A stretch of 42,192 nt of DNA, taken from CAYWFU01 sp964457585 (GTDB lineage: Bacteria; JACRDZ01). The DNA is taken from the NCBI GenBank assembly GCA_964457585.1, contig CAYWFU010000021.1, positions 1 through 42,192 on the forward strand, in the 5' to 3' direction. Of this stretch, positions 17,425 to 26,434 are shown piece after piece; within the stretch, counting starts at the first letter, position 1, and every line of letters begins with the position of its first letter. Under the pieces are notes generated by a model. That model was not told the DNA's origin. It made no database searches and worked only from the letters and a program-made list of their open reading frames with translations. The position numbers and the translations under genes are program-made.

Positions 17425-17619
17425 ATGAACCACAGAGAACACAAAGTTTATTTTAAAATTTTAAAAAATCTCTGTGGTCTCATGCTTTTTTTTATATTTT
17501 AAATAGCTTAATAAGCTAATAATTTGGAGGGCACAGAGGGGGAGAACAAAAAAACTCTTCTAACTCATTAATATTTAAAAGTTTCTCTGTGTTCTCTGTG
17601 GTTAATTTTTGACATTACC
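17425..17619. repeat. CACAGAGAACAC palindromic repeat region, copy 1
   Basis: ATGAACCACAGAGAACAC at 17425-17442 is mirrored by TCTCTGTGTTCTCTGTGGTT near 17584-17603, with a degenerate middle piece (TCTCTGTGGT at 17469). The last 38 bases (17582-17619) are identical to 23776-23813. It fills most of the 223-bp gap before moxR. Nothing else is seen there except the moxR ribosome site AGGAGG near 17631. Confidence 0.8.
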
Positions 17620-17643
17620 AGAAAAGTAAATAGGAGGTTTTAC

Positions 17644-18630
17644 ATGAATCAGGATATTAAAGCAATTAATGAAAAAGTTAAAACAGAAAGTTTATTTGTG
17701 CAGGAACTGACACAGGAAATTGGTAAAATTATAATAGGGCAGACATATCTTATTGACAGGTTATTAATTGGGCTTCTGGCAAATGGACATATTTTAATTG
17801 AAGGGGTCCCGGGCCTTGCAAAAACAACTGCTGTTAAAACATTATCAGATGCGATCCAGACTAAATTTCAGCGTATTCAATTTACACCTGATCTTTTACC
17901 GGCAGATTTAATAGGAACAATGATATATAGTCCAAAAGACGGGGCATTTAATACTAAAAAAGGTCCAATTTTTGCTAACTTAATACTCGCGGATGAAATT
18001 AATCGCGCTCCGGCAAAAGTACAAAGCGCATTGCTTGAATCTATGCAGGAAAGACAAGTAACTATAGGTGAAAATACATTTAAACTTGATGAACCTTTTA
18101 TTGTTCTTGCAACTCAAAATCCAATCGAACAGGAAGGAACATATCCTTTGCCTGAAGCGCAGATAGATAGATTCATGCTTAAACTTAAGGTTACTTATCC
18201 AGACCGCCGTGAAGAACGAATTATAATGGAAAAAATGACGCATGGAGAACTTCCGCAGGTTAAAAAAGTTGTAAGTCCGGCAGATATAGTCCGCGTGAGA
18301 AAAGTTGTTAATGAAATTTATATGGATGAAAAAATAAAAGATTATATTGTAGATATAGTTTTTGCTACACGTGAACCAGAAAAATATAATTTAAAAATTA
18401 AGGAAATGATTGCTTATGGCGCTTCTCCACGAGCAAGTATTTATCTGGCTACAAGCGCTAAAGCCCATGCTTTTCTACGCGGACGCGGATATGTGACTCC
18501 AGAAGATATAAAAGCTGTTGGAATGGATGTATTAAGACATCGTGTAATCCTTACTTATGAAGCTGAAGCTGAGGAAAAAACATCAGAAGATATTGTAAAG
18601 ACAATTTTTGATGAAATTGAAGTACCGTAA
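17644..18630 (+). CDS. moxR: MoxR-family AAA+ ATPase
   Basis: MoxR ATPases act as chaperones for VWA-domain proteins. Walker A is GVPGLAKTT (54-62) and Walker B LILADEIN (113-120), followed by RAPAKVQSALLESMQERQVT and sensor-1 region LATQNPIEQEGTYPLPEAQ. The C-terminal lid (YGASPRASIYLATSAKAHAFL) is characteristic of the family. Length 328 aa is normal. It precedes a DUF58 gene, as is usual for this locus. A good AGGAGG site lies upstream of the ATG. Confidence 0.96.
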   Translation: MNQDIKAINEKVKTESLFVQELTQEIGKIIIGQTYLIDRLLIGLLANGHILIEGVPGLAKTTAVKTLSDAIQTKFQRIQFTPDLLPADLIGTMIYSPKDGAFNTKKGPIFANLILADEINRAPAKVQSALLESMQERQVTIGENTFKLDEPFIVLATQNPIEQEGTYPLPEAQIDRFMLKLKVTYPDRREERIIMEKMTHGELPQVKKVVSPADIVRVRKVVNEIYMDEKIKDYIVDIVFATREPEKYNLKIKEMIAYGASPRASIYLATSAKAHAFLRGRGYVTPEDIKAVGMDVLRHRVILTYEAEAEEKTSEDIVKTIFDEIEVP

Positions 18631-18680
18631 AAGACAAAAGACTGAAGGCTAAAGGCTAAAGGAAGAAGGCAGAATAAAGG
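18631..18680. repeat. GAAGGCTAAAGG word repeat between moxR and DUF58
   Basis: The 55-bp gap contains ACTGAAGGCTAAAGGCTAAA and AGAAGGCAGA, related to the longer array at 21583-21695. It also supplies purine-rich sequence just before the next start codon. Confidence 0.55.
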
Positions 18681-18685
18681 AAAAT

Positions 18686-19564
18686 ATGCTACCTAAAGAG
18701 ATTATAAAAAAAATTAGAAGAATAGAAATTCAAACCAATCGTCTTGTTAATGATTTAATCGGCGGCGAATATCACAGTGTATTCAAAGGACGAGGGATGG
18801 AATTCTCTGAAGTACGCGAATATCAGACAGGTGATGATATCCGTACTATAGACTGGAATGTTACTGCCAGAATGGGTCACCCTTTTGTAAAAAAGTTTGT
18901 TGAGGAAAGAGAGCTTACTGTAATGCTCCTAGTTGATATGAGTCAGTCAAACATATTTGGCACATGCAATCAGCTAAAACAGGAAATTGCAACTGAAATT
19001 TGCGCCTTGATTGCTTTTTCAGCAATTAAAAACAATGATAAGGTCGGATTAATTATTTTTACTGATAAAATTGAAAAATATGTTCCTCCGGTTAAAGGTT
19101 CCAAGCATGTTCTTAGATTAATCAGGGAACTGCTTTATACTAATCCTGAGGGTAAGCAAACTGATATGAAAGTTGCATTGGATTATCTAAACAGGGTTAC
19201 AAACCGTAAAACTGTTTCCTTCCTTGTATCAGATTTTTTGAATACCGGATATGAAAAAGCTCTGCGGATTGCTAATAAAAGACATGATCTTATTGCTATA
19301 TCAATTACAGATCCGAGAGAATTGGAGTTTCCAGATGTAGGGTATGTATATCTTACTGATGCAGAGACAGGGGAGCAAATTCTCATCAATACAGGGGATC
19401 CTGATTTTAGAAATACTTTTGCAAAGATGAGTAAAAAAAATAGAGAAGACAGAACATGGATGTTTAAAAGCATAAATATAGATTCAGTTGATATAAAAAC
19501 TGATAAAAGTTATGTTGTCCCGCTGGTTATCTTTTTTAAAGCCAGAGCGAAAAGGTTTAGATAA
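18686..19564 (+). CDS. DUF58 family protein
   Basis: This has the DUF58 signature GRGMEFSEVREYQTGDDIRT followed by IDWNVTARMGHPFVKKFVEERE. A degenerate von Willebrand A-like region (MLLVDMSQSNIFGT, then FTDKIEKYVPP and SDFL) comes after. It is a soluble form without the N-terminal membrane anchors seen in some relatives; 292 aa is typical. It is encoded directly after moxR and probably is a substrate or adaptor of that ATPase. Confidence 0.93.
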   Translation: MLPKEIIKKIRRIEIQTNRLVNDLIGGEYHSVFKGRGMEFSEVREYQTGDDIRTIDWNVTARMGHPFVKKFVEERELTVMLLVDMSQSNIFGTCNQLKQEIATEICALIAFSAIKNNDKVGLIIFTDKIEKYVPPVKGSKHVLRLIRELLYTNPEGKQTDMKVALDYLNRVTNRKTVSFLVSDFLNTGYEKALRIANKRHDLIAISITDPRELEFPDVGYVYLTDAETGEQILINTGDPDFRNTFAKMSKKNREDRTWMFKSINIDSVDIKTDKSYVVPLVIFFKARAKRFR

Positions 19565-19631
19565 AGTCAATTTTAGCTTGGGTAAAATGCTGAAAGCTGA
19601 TGGCTGAACGCTTATTTAAATGGAGGAAAAC

Positions 19632-20621
19632 ATGGAAGAACAGAAAATATCTTTCTGGGATACCAAAACAATTGTTTTAACAGGTTTATGTGTTTTTTGG
19701 GGAATCATAGTTATCGTAATGATTTTTATGAATAAAATTTGCAGAGGAGATAGTGCGGATTTTGATAAAAAAAAGGAATTAGCTCTTGTTTTACAGAATC
19801 AGAAACTTTATTCTCAATCGATTGAAGAATATAAAAAGTTAAGCGATTCTGATATATCAGATAAAGAACGGGCAAATATTAATTATATTATTGCAAATAT
19901 TTATCTGGAAGATATAAAAGATTATGACAATGCTCTTGCTTATTATCATAAAAGCAAACTATTTGGTCCTGATAAATCTTTAAATGAGGAAATTGACCGC
20001 AAAATTGTATTTACTCTTGAACATTTAGGCCGTTCAATGGATGCGCAGCAGGAGCTGGATAAAATCACTGCTCTGGAAGATAAAAATAAAAAATTAGATA
20101 ATACTGCTGTTGCAGCTAAAATAGGACAAAGAGAGATAACTATTAATGAGTTGAATAAAACAATTGATAAACTACCTCAATATATGAAGGAAATATATAT
20201 AAAAGATAAATCAAAAAAATTAGAATTTTTAAATCAATATATACAGAGAATTTTTTTATTAAATGCAGCAGTGCGTAAAGGGATAGATAAATCTCCTGAA
20301 ATAAATGCAAAAATTGAAGATATAAAAAAGGATTTGATAATTCAGCAGTTTTTAGAAGATGAAATCACAAAAAATATAACCGTTACAGATTCAGAACTGA
20401 AACTTTATTATGAAACACATAAGGATGAATTTAAAGAAAAGAAAGATGAAAAATCAAAAGATAAAGGAAAAGAAAAAATAAAGACTTTTGAAGAAGTGAA
20501 ATCGCAGATTGAAAATTTAACGCGCAATCAAAAACAACAGGAAGCTTACCAGAAATTATTTCAAAAATTACAGCAAGCTGAAGAGGTAAAAGTTTATAAA
20601 GAAGTAGTTACGGGAGAGTAA
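19632..20621 (+). CDS. Membrane-anchored TPR and SurA/parvulin-like chaperone lacking the PPIase domain
   Basis: An N-terminal membrane anchor (IVLTGLCVFWGIIVIVMIFM) is followed by TPR-like helices (~35-130, DYDNALAYYHKSKLFGPDK). Next is a segment like the N-terminal chaperone domain of SurA/PpiC proteins (AAKIGQREITINELNKTI, VTDSELKLYYETHKDEFK). In parvulins that last phrase leads to the ~90-residue catalytic domain; here it jumps over a lysine-rich linker to the family's closing helix (FEEVKSQIENLTRNQKQQE). So only the chaperone part is kept. Start at 19632 is chosen because GGAGG sits 5 bases upstream; the ATG at 19620 overlaps that site. Confidence 0.75.
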   Translation: MEEQKISFWDTKTIVLTGLCVFWGIIVIVMIFMNKICRGDSADFDKKKELALVLQNQKLYSQSIEEYKKLSDSDISDKERANINYIIANIYLEDIKDYDNALAYYHKSKLFGPDKSLNEEIDRKIVFTLEHLGRSMDAQQELDKITALEDKNKKLDNTAVAAKIGQREITINELNKTIDKLPQYMKEIYIKDKSKKLEFLNQYIQRIFLLNAAVRKGIDKSPEINAKIEDIKKDLIIQQFLEDEITKNITVTDSELKLYYETHKDEFKEKKDEKSKDKGKEKIKTFEEVKSQIENLTRNQKQQEAYQKLFQKLQQAEEVKVYKEVVTGE

Positions 20622-20628
20622 ATTTAAA

Positions 20629-21693
20629 ATGTTTAGAATAAGAAAAAGAGATGTTTTACTATTTTTATTGCTTGTTCAATTTTTTATAATCAGGTTAAAT
20701 TGGGCAGAAGAAAAAAAAATATCTCATGAAAAATTTCCAATTTTTGTTGAATCAAATGTTGATAGAGCAGATATAACAATTGGAGATATAGTTAAATATT
20801 CTTTATGCGTAACATATGATTCAAGTATAAAATTGGAACTTCCTTCTATCGGGATTAATCTGGGTGAATTTGAAATTAAGGATTATAAAGTATCTGATCC
20901 GGAAAAGAAAGACGATGGTAAAATTGTTTTCTTAACAGAATATCTAATTACAACTTTTACCACTGGTGATTATATTATTCCCCCTGTCATAATAAAATAT
21001 AAGGAAAGAGAGAAAGATATAAAGGAGATACAATCAGAAAAAATTTTTATAAGAGTACATAAAACCTCCCCTAAGCAGGGAGATAAAGAAGATATAAGAG
21101 GGTTGAAGAATGTTACTGAGCTGGAATTATCATATGCATATTATATTGCGGGAATAATTTTATTATTATTAATAATTGCATATGTTGTATATTTGTTTTA
21201 CAGAAAAAAAATTATTAAAAATATCGATGAAAGCAAAGCTATCCCCACTGAGCCGCCTTATGAAAGAGCAATTAGAGAAATGAAAGAATTAAAAAATAGT
21301 GATCTGCTTTCCAGCGGAGAAATAAAGGATTTTTTTATTGCTTTATCTGAAATTCAGCGTAGATATATTAGCGGACGATATAATATTCTAGCTCTTGATC
21401 GAACAACGGATGAAATTATTGCAGAATTTAAATCCATAAAAATAAAATGGGATATAGTTGGAAAATTTAAAGATATTTTAGATTTTTCTGATCTTGTTAA
21501 ATTTGCAAAATTTATACCTGAAATTAATGAAAGCGAAAAAATGTTTGACCAAGCATTTGAATTAGTAAATTTAACAAGACCTGAGGATAGAAGGCAGAGG
21601 AAAGAAGACAGAAGGCAGAGAACGGAAGAGAGAATAGAGGAAAGAAGAAGACAGGGGACAGAAGAGGATAGAAGGCTGAAGGCTGAAGGCTGA
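20629..21693 (+). CDS. Signal-peptide, single-anchor protein of the Bat locus (BatD/DUF4381-like) with repeat-derived tail
   Basis: A signal peptide (VLLFLLLVQFFIIRLNWAE) precedes a beta-sandwich of ~130 residues (VDRADITIGDIVKYSLCVTY, TTFTTGDYIIPPVIIKY). A transmembrane helix follows (YYIAGIILLLLIIAYVVYLF, ~182-202), then a cytoplasmic helical domain (PPYERAIREMKELKNSDLL, FFIALSEIQRRYISGRYNI). That order matches BatD/DUF4381-type proteins. Residues 317-354 are an Arg/Glu-rich tail encoded by an intergenic-type GAAGGC repeat, so the ancestral end was probably near 316. GGGAGAG serves as ribosome site. Confidence 0.75.
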   Translation: MFRIRKRDVLLFLLLVQFFIIRLNWAEEKKISHEKFPIFVESNVDRADITIGDIVKYSLCVTYDSSIKLELPSIGINLGEFEIKDYKVSDPEKKDDGKIVFLTEYLITTFTTGDYIIPPVIIKYKEREKDIKEIQSEKIFIRVHKTSPKQGDKEDIRGLKNVTELELSYAYYIAGIILLLLIIAYVVYLFYRKKIIKNIDESKAIPTEPPYERAIREMKELKNSDLLSSGEIKDFFIALSEIQRRYISGRYNILALDRTTDEIIAEFKSIKIKWDIVGKFKDILDFSDLVKFAKFIPEINESEKMFDQAFELVNLTRPEDRRQRKEDRRQRTEERIEERRRQGTEEDRRLKAEG

Positions 21694-21695
21694 AG
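21583..21695. repeat. GAAGGCAGA/GAAGGCTGA word repeat extending into coding sequence
   Basis: Words such as AGAAGGCAGAGGAAAGAAGA and GAAGGCTGAAGGCTGAAGG follow each other, ending just before the batA ribosome site. Related pieces are at 18631-18680 and 19589-19606. Most of this copy is in frame with the preceding gene. Confidence 0.7.
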
Positions 21696-21706
21696 AAGGA
21701 GATTTA

Positions 21707-22693
21707 ATGCGGTTTGCTTATCCATTATTTTTTATTTTATTTATAGTGCCAATAGGGATGCTTTATTTCAAATTTAGAAAAAAGAATCAGGTTCTGAGTT
21801 TTAAATTTTCTGATATTGGAGTAATTAAAAAAATTAATCCATCATTCTGGCATAAATATATAAATAATTTATATTTTTTGCGAATAGTTACAATAGTTTT
21901 GATTATTTTTGCTCTTGCGCGGCCTCAGGCTGGACAAAAAACAGAAGAAATTTTAACTGAAGGTATTGATATAATTCTTTCTGTTGATGTTTCTGGCAGT
22001 ATGCTTTCAGAAGATTTTAAGCCAAAGAACAGACTTGAAGCTGCAAAAGATGTTGTGAAAGAGTTCATTAACGGCCGCAAATATGATCGTATCGGACTTG
22101 TTGCTTTTGCAAGCCAGAGTTATACACAGTGCCCGCTGACATTAGATTATGGAATTTTGTTATCGTTTATAGAACAACTAAAAACAGGTATGATTAAGGA
22201 TGGTACTGCCATTGGAATGGGGATCGCAAATTCTGTTAACAGGCTTAAAAATTCTAAAGCTAAAAGTAAAGTCATAATTCTCCTGACAGATGGCAGAAAT
22301 AATACAGGGAAAATAGACCCTGAAACAGCGGCTAATCTTGCACGCGCAGTTGGAATAAGGATTTATACTATCGGTGCCGGGACACCTGAAGGCGGGCTTA
22401 TACCGATTGACGATCCTTTTTTTGGCAAGCGATATATTAAAGTGCCGCTCGATTTGGACGAAGCTATATTAACTAAAATTGCAAATATAACAGGTGGATT
22501 ATACTTCCGTGCCACAAGTCCTGAAAAATTGAGTGAAATATATAAAAAAATCGGTGAGATGGAAAAAACAAAAATAGAAGTAAAAGAATATATGGATTAT
22601 ACAGAATTATTTTCATATTTCATTTTCCCAGCAATAATATTATTGCTGTTTGAAATTATTTTGAATAATACAGTTTTTAGAAAAATACCGTAG
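21707..22693 (+). CDS. batA: BatA-like VWA-domain membrane protein
   Basis: Two N-terminal membrane segments (about 4-22 and 55-71) lead to a von Willebrand A domain with an intact metal-ion site: DVSGS at 94-98, the later Thr in DGTAIGMGIANS and Asp in LLTDGRNNTG. A C-terminal helix (FSYFIFPAIILLLFEIIL) anchors it again. This is the Aer/Bat envelope complex type; the domain faces the periplasm. An AAGGAGA site precedes the ATG and the gene is 17 bp ahead of batB. Confidence 0.93.
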   Translation: MRFAYPLFFILFIVPIGMLYFKFRKKNQVLSFKFSDIGVIKKINPSFWHKYINNLYFLRIVTIVLIIFALARPQAGQKTEEILTEGIDIILSVDVSGSMLSEDFKPKNRLEAAKDVVKEFINGRKYDRIGLVAFASQSYTQCPLTLDYGILLSFIEQLKTGMIKDGTAIGMGIANSVNRLKNSKAKSKVIILLTDGRNNTGKIDPETAANLARAVGIRIYTIGAGTPEGGLIPIDDPFFGKRYIKVPLDLDEAILTKIANITGGLYFRATSPEKLSEIYKKIGEMEKTKIEVKEYMDYTELFSYFIFPAIILLLFEIILNNTVFRKIP

Positions 22694-22710
22694 AGATAAG
22701 GAATATTACA

Positions 22711-23745
22711 ATGCGTTTTTATAATTTAATTTTTTTATATGTTGCTTTTTTTACTATTCCTATTCTAATATTATTTTATATATATGTATTTAAACGTAAA
22801 AAGACAGCATACAATTTATTTGGCAATATTGAACTTTTGCAAAAAATTAATCAAACACTAAATTTGGAACGGCAATATTTAAAAGCGGGATTATTAATTG
22901 CCAGTGTTTTTTTTATTTTATTTGCGCTTGCCCGTCTGCAATTTGGTACTAAAATGATAAAAGCAAAAAGGAGCGGGATAGATGTAATAATAGCTCTTGA
23001 TGTTTCTCTGAGCATGCAGACAGAAGATATGATTCCAAACCGTCTGGAAGTAGCTAAAAGAGAAATAAGCAAATTTTCCGGTATGCTCATGGGAGATAGG
23101 CTTGGGCTTGTTGTTTTTTCTGGTAACTCTTTTATGCAATGTCCGTTGACTTTGGATTACGGCGCATTTAAAATGTTTCTGGATGTTCTGGATATAAATA
23201 CTGTTCCTGTTCCGGGTACTGCAATTGGGAAAGCGATTTCAACTGCAACTGAAGCCTTCAGCCAGAAGGAGCGCAAGCATAAAGTATTAATTCTTTTTAC
23301 CGATGGGGAAGATCATGAAAGTAATGCAATTGAGAAAGCTGAAGAAGCGGCTAAACAGGGAATAAAAATTTATACAATTGGAATTGGGTCATCAAAAGGT
23401 GATCCAATTCCAATGAAAGATGAGCATGGAAAAATAGCAGGATATAAAAAAGACCGTGAAGGAAATGTTGTAATGAGCCGGCTGGATGAGACTACTTTAA
23501 AAAAGATTGCATTGATTACAGGCGGAAAATATTATCATGCTACTCATCAGGAAATAGAGCTCGAAAAGATTTTAACGGAAATTTCATATATGGAAAAAAA
23601 AGAATTATCTTCGGGATTTTATAGGTATTATGAAGAGAGATATGCATATCCATTATTTTTAGCATTTATGCTTTTAACTGTTGAGTTTTTTCTCCCGGAA
23701 TCAGGTACTGTTAAAAGTAATATGAAAAAAGGAAATAAAAAATGA
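22711..23745 (+). CDS. batB: BatB-like VWA-domain membrane protein
   Basis: The layout is as in BatA: membrane helices near 5-27 and 57-75, VWA domain with metal-ion site DVSLS (97-101), PGTAIGKAIS and LFTDGEDHES, and a closing helix (YAYPLFLAFMLLTVEFFL). At 344 aa it is a normal BatB length. The stop codon lies within the first bases of a CACAGAGAACAC repeat, so the repeat directly abuts the coding end. Confidence 0.93.
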   Translation: MRFYNLIFLYVAFFTIPILILFYIYVFKRKKTAYNLFGNIELLQKINQTLNLERQYLKAGLLIASVFFILFALARLQFGTKMIKAKRSGIDVIIALDVSLSMQTEDMIPNRLEVAKREISKFSGMLMGDRLGLVVFSGNSFMQCPLTLDYGAFKMFLDVLDINTVPVPGTAIGKAISTATEAFSQKERKHKVLILFTDGEDHESNAIEKAEEAAKQGIKIYTIGIGSSKGDPIPMKDEHGKIAGYKKDREGNVVMSRLDETTLKKIALITGGKYYHATHQEIELEKILTEISYMEKKELSSGFYRYYEERYAYPLFLAFMLLTVEFFLPESGTVKSNMKKGNKK

Positions 23746-23813
23746 ACCACAGAGAACACAGAGAAAAATTAAGAATTTCTCTGTGTTCTCTGTGGTTAAT
23801 TTTTGACATTACC
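23742..23813. repeat. CACAGAGAACAC palindrome, copy 2
   Basis: AATGAACCACAGAGAACACA (23741-23760) pairs with TCTCTGTGTTCTCTGTGGTT (23778-23797) around a short AT-rich centre, giving a compact hairpin of ~20-bp arms. Bases 23776-23813 equal 17582-17619 exactly. It lies between batB and the TPR gene. Confidence 0.85.
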
Positions 23814-23838
23814 CGGAACCAAAAAAGGTTAAAAAACA

Positions 23839-24585
23839 ATGAGTAATAAATTTTATGTTCTTCTCATAAGTCTATTTTTTATTAGCTGGGGAATCCCGCA
23901 GGTGTATAAAAATCATCAGGCGAATAAAAAATATGAAGAAAAGAAATATGATGAATCTCTGAAAATTTATCGTGATTTGCAGATAGATAATCCTGAATCA
24001 CAGGAATTACATTATAATATTGGGAATACATTGTATCAAAAAAAGAAATATGAAGAAGCGCTTAAAGCATATGAAAAAGCAATGTATACTGATAATTTAC
24101 AATTACAGGCTAAAGTATATTATAATCGTGGGGATGCATTATACCGCATGGGAAAACTGGAGGAATCAATTAATAGCTTTAAACGCGTGCTGGAAATAGA
24201 TCCAAAAGATGAAGACGCTAAATATAATATTGAATTTATTCGTAAAAAAATGAAAGAAATGATGGATAAATCACAGGAACGGCAGCAGGAACAGAAAAAT
24301 AAGGAAAAGCAGGATAAAGATAAAGAAAAGAAAAATGACGGACAGGGTCAATCTGAAAAAAAAGATAAAAAAGAAGAAGAGAAAAATAAAAAGGAAAAAG
24401 ATAAGCAGGATAAACAGGATAAAAATAAAGAAGCGCATGCAAAAAAAGATGATAAAAAAGAAAAATTTGATAAAAAAGAAGCGGAAAATATTTTAGATGC
24501 TCTGGAGAATGAAGAAAAACAGGGAAGGAAAGAAATAGAAGACCAAAAAACAGGACATGCAGGTGAAGTTGAAAAAGACTGGTAA
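23839..24585 (+). CDS. BatC-like TPR protein with lysine-rich tail
   Basis: An N-terminal hydrophobic stretch (FYVLLISLFFISWGIPQVY) is followed by at least three TPR units (~30-130: KKYDESLKIYRDLQIDNPES, KKYEEALKAYEKAMYTDNLQ, GKLEESINSFKRVLEIDPKD). Residues ~145-225 are almost only Lys, Glu, Asp and Gln. This is the organisation of BatC/BatE-type proteins in Aer operons. The hydrophilic tail may span the periplasm or bind partners by charge. Confidence 0.82.
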   Translation: MSNKFYVLLISLFFISWGIPQVYKNHQANKKYEEKKYDESLKIYRDLQIDNPESQELHYNIGNTLYQKKKYEEALKAYEKAMYTDNLQLQAKVYYNRGDALYRMGKLEESINSFKRVLEIDPKDEDAKYNIEFIRKKMKEMMDKSQERQQEQKNKEKQDKDKEKKNDGQGQSEKKDKKEEEKNKKEKDKQDKQDKNKEAHAKKDDKKEKFDKKEAENILDALENEEKQGRKEIEDQKTGHAGEVEKDW

Positions 24586-24592
24586 GGTAAAA

Positions 24593-26434
24593 ATGCAAAA
24601 AATAAGTAAAAGAATTTATATATTAATACTATTATTCATATTAGCAAAAACTGCGTATACTCAAGACATAACTATTGATGCATCACTTAATAGAAATGAA
24701 GCTGAAGTTGGTGAAGCGATTATATTATCGGTAGTTATTTCAGGAAAAGCACAAAATCTGCCTGATCCAGATATTCTAGTTGCAAAGGAATTAACTATTT
24801 CTTCCGCTGGCCGTTCACAAAAATTAACTATTATAAATGGAGTAATCTCATCATCTGTTAATTTGAATTACATTCTTGTCCCAAAAAAAGAAGGGGTATA
24901 TACATTAGGTCCCATTTCTGTAAATTTTGCCGGAAGAAATTATGCTTCACAAAAACTTCAAATTAATGTTCATGCGCCAAGAGCTGGTGCTGGTCCATAC
25001 AATAAACCTTCAATACCACAGGATAATATTCATAAGAATACAAAAGATCAAGATATCGAAGAAATCCCAAAAGAACTTTTTATTGAAACAAAAGTAAGCA
25101 AACGTAATCCATATGTTAATGAACAGATTATACTTACATTTGCTTTTAATCAATCAATTAATTTAGCTGAAACTCCTGAATATAAACCTGCCTCTACAAC
25201 TGGCTTCTGGGTTGAGGAATTACCTCCTCAAAAGAGATATTATAAGGTTATAGCGGGAAGGCGTTATATGGTCACGGAAATATATAATGCTCTTTTCCCT
25301 ACAGCTAGCGGAGATTATGTGATCAGCCCGGCAGAATTAACCTGTACCCCTGAGACTGTCTTTGAAGATCCATTTTCATTTTTTTATGGAACCAGTAAAA
25401 GAAAATCAATTATTTTGAGAACAGCTCCAATAAAAATACATGCAAGACCTCTGCCTGAAAAAGATAAACCAGCAGACTTTAATGGAGCTATTGGTAAATA
25501 TACGCTAGAAGCTGCTATTGATAAAACTAATATTAATGAGAATAATCCAATAACCTTAAAGATTATTATTCGCGGAAGCGGTAATATTAAAACAGTACCT
25601 GATATTGATTTGCCTATTGAGATGGATTCATATTTTAAAAAATATAAATCTTCTTCAACTGTTAATATTGCAAAAAGAAATTATAGTGTTCAGGGTGAAA
25701 AAATATTAGAATTTATTTTAGTGCCGATAAAATCAGGGGAAATAATAATTCCTCCAATAACTTTTACTTTTTTCAATCCTGAGACAGAAAAATATATATC
25801 TGCGCTGACGCCATCTTTTAAATTAAATGTATTGCCGGCAATAGTTGAACAGATTGATGACCATGCAAAAGAAAATCCATTACACATAACTATTTTAAAA
25901 GAAGATATAAAACAAGTTGGAAAAGACATAAGATATTTAAAATCATGTACAAACATAAATAGAGAAGAGGAAGACTATTTATATCAGAATCCAATATTTG
26001 TAACATTACAGATTTTTCCATTAATATTATTAGGTGGAATAATAGGATATAAAAGGTACGTAGTGGAATTAGAGCAGAATGTTTCATTTGCCAGATCAAA
26101 AAAAGCTCAAAAAGTGGCTATTAATCAATTAAGTCTAGCAGATAAATTTTTAAAAGAAAACTGCTCAAAAGATTTTTATTCTGAATTAGGAAAAACAATA
26201 CAAAACTATATTGGAAATAAAATAAATATTCCTCATGGTTCTGTTGATCAAAATCTTATAAAAACAGAATTATTTAATCGCGGAATTAACGATGCAGTAA
26301 TAAATGAGTTGATTCTTTGTCTTGATGAAATTGATATAGGAAGATTTGCCGGAGCTCAGACAACGCAGGAAAATATGCATAAAATATTAAATCAAATTAA
26401 AAATATAATAATTATTTTAGAGAGTAAATTATGA
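24593..26434 (+). CDS. batD: BatD-like protein
   Basis: A signal peptide (YILILLFILAKTAYTQ) leads to several beta-sandwich domains recognisable by SLNRNEAEVGEAIILSVVIS, KRNPYVNEQIILTFAF and IDKTNINENNPITLKIIIRG. Each opening matches the BatD repeat (x-D/N-x2-x2-G/N-E). GFWVEELPP is another BatD hallmark. A transmembrane helix lies near 493-512 (FVTLQIFPLILLGGIIGY), followed by a ~100-residue cytoplasmic helical domain. Start at 24593 chosen for the AAGG site just upstream and good signal peptide; an in-frame ATG at 24557 overlaps the previous gene. Length 613 aa is typical. Confidence 0.9.
   Translation: MQKISKRIYILILLFILAKTAYTQDITIDASLNRNEAEVGEAIILSVVISGKAQNLPDPDILVAKELTISSAGRSQKLTIINGVISSSVNLNYILVPKKEGVYTLGPISVNFAGRNYASQKLQINVHAPRAGAGPYNKPSIPQDNIHKNTKDQDIEEIPKELFIETKVSKRNPYVNEQIILTFAFNQSINLAETPEYKPASTTGFWVEELPPQKRYYKVIAGRRYMVTEIYNALFPTASGDYVISPAELTCTPETVFEDPFSFFYGTSKRKSIILRTAPIKIHARPLPEKDKPADFNGAIGKYTLEAAIDKTNINENNPITLKIIIRGSGNIKTVPDIDLPIEMDSYFKKYKSSSTVNIAKRNYSVQGEKILEFILVPIKSGEIIIPPITFTFFNPETEKYISALTPSFKLNVLPAIVEQIDDHAKENPLHITILKEDIKQVGKDIRYLKSCTNINREEEDYLYQNPIFVTLQIFPLILLGGIIGYKRYVVELEQNVSFARSKKAQKVAINQLSLADKFLKENCSKDFYSELGKTIQNYIGNKINIPHGSVDQNLIKTELFNRGINDAVINELILCLDEIDIGRFAGAQTTQENMHKILNQIKNIIIILESKL

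Noticed and set aside
24236..24598. Open frame on the minus strand, hydrophobic
   Set aside because: It is the antisense of the Lys/Glu-rich tail of the TPR protein; AAA/GAA-rich codons read backwards give Phe/Leu. No ribosome site or homology.
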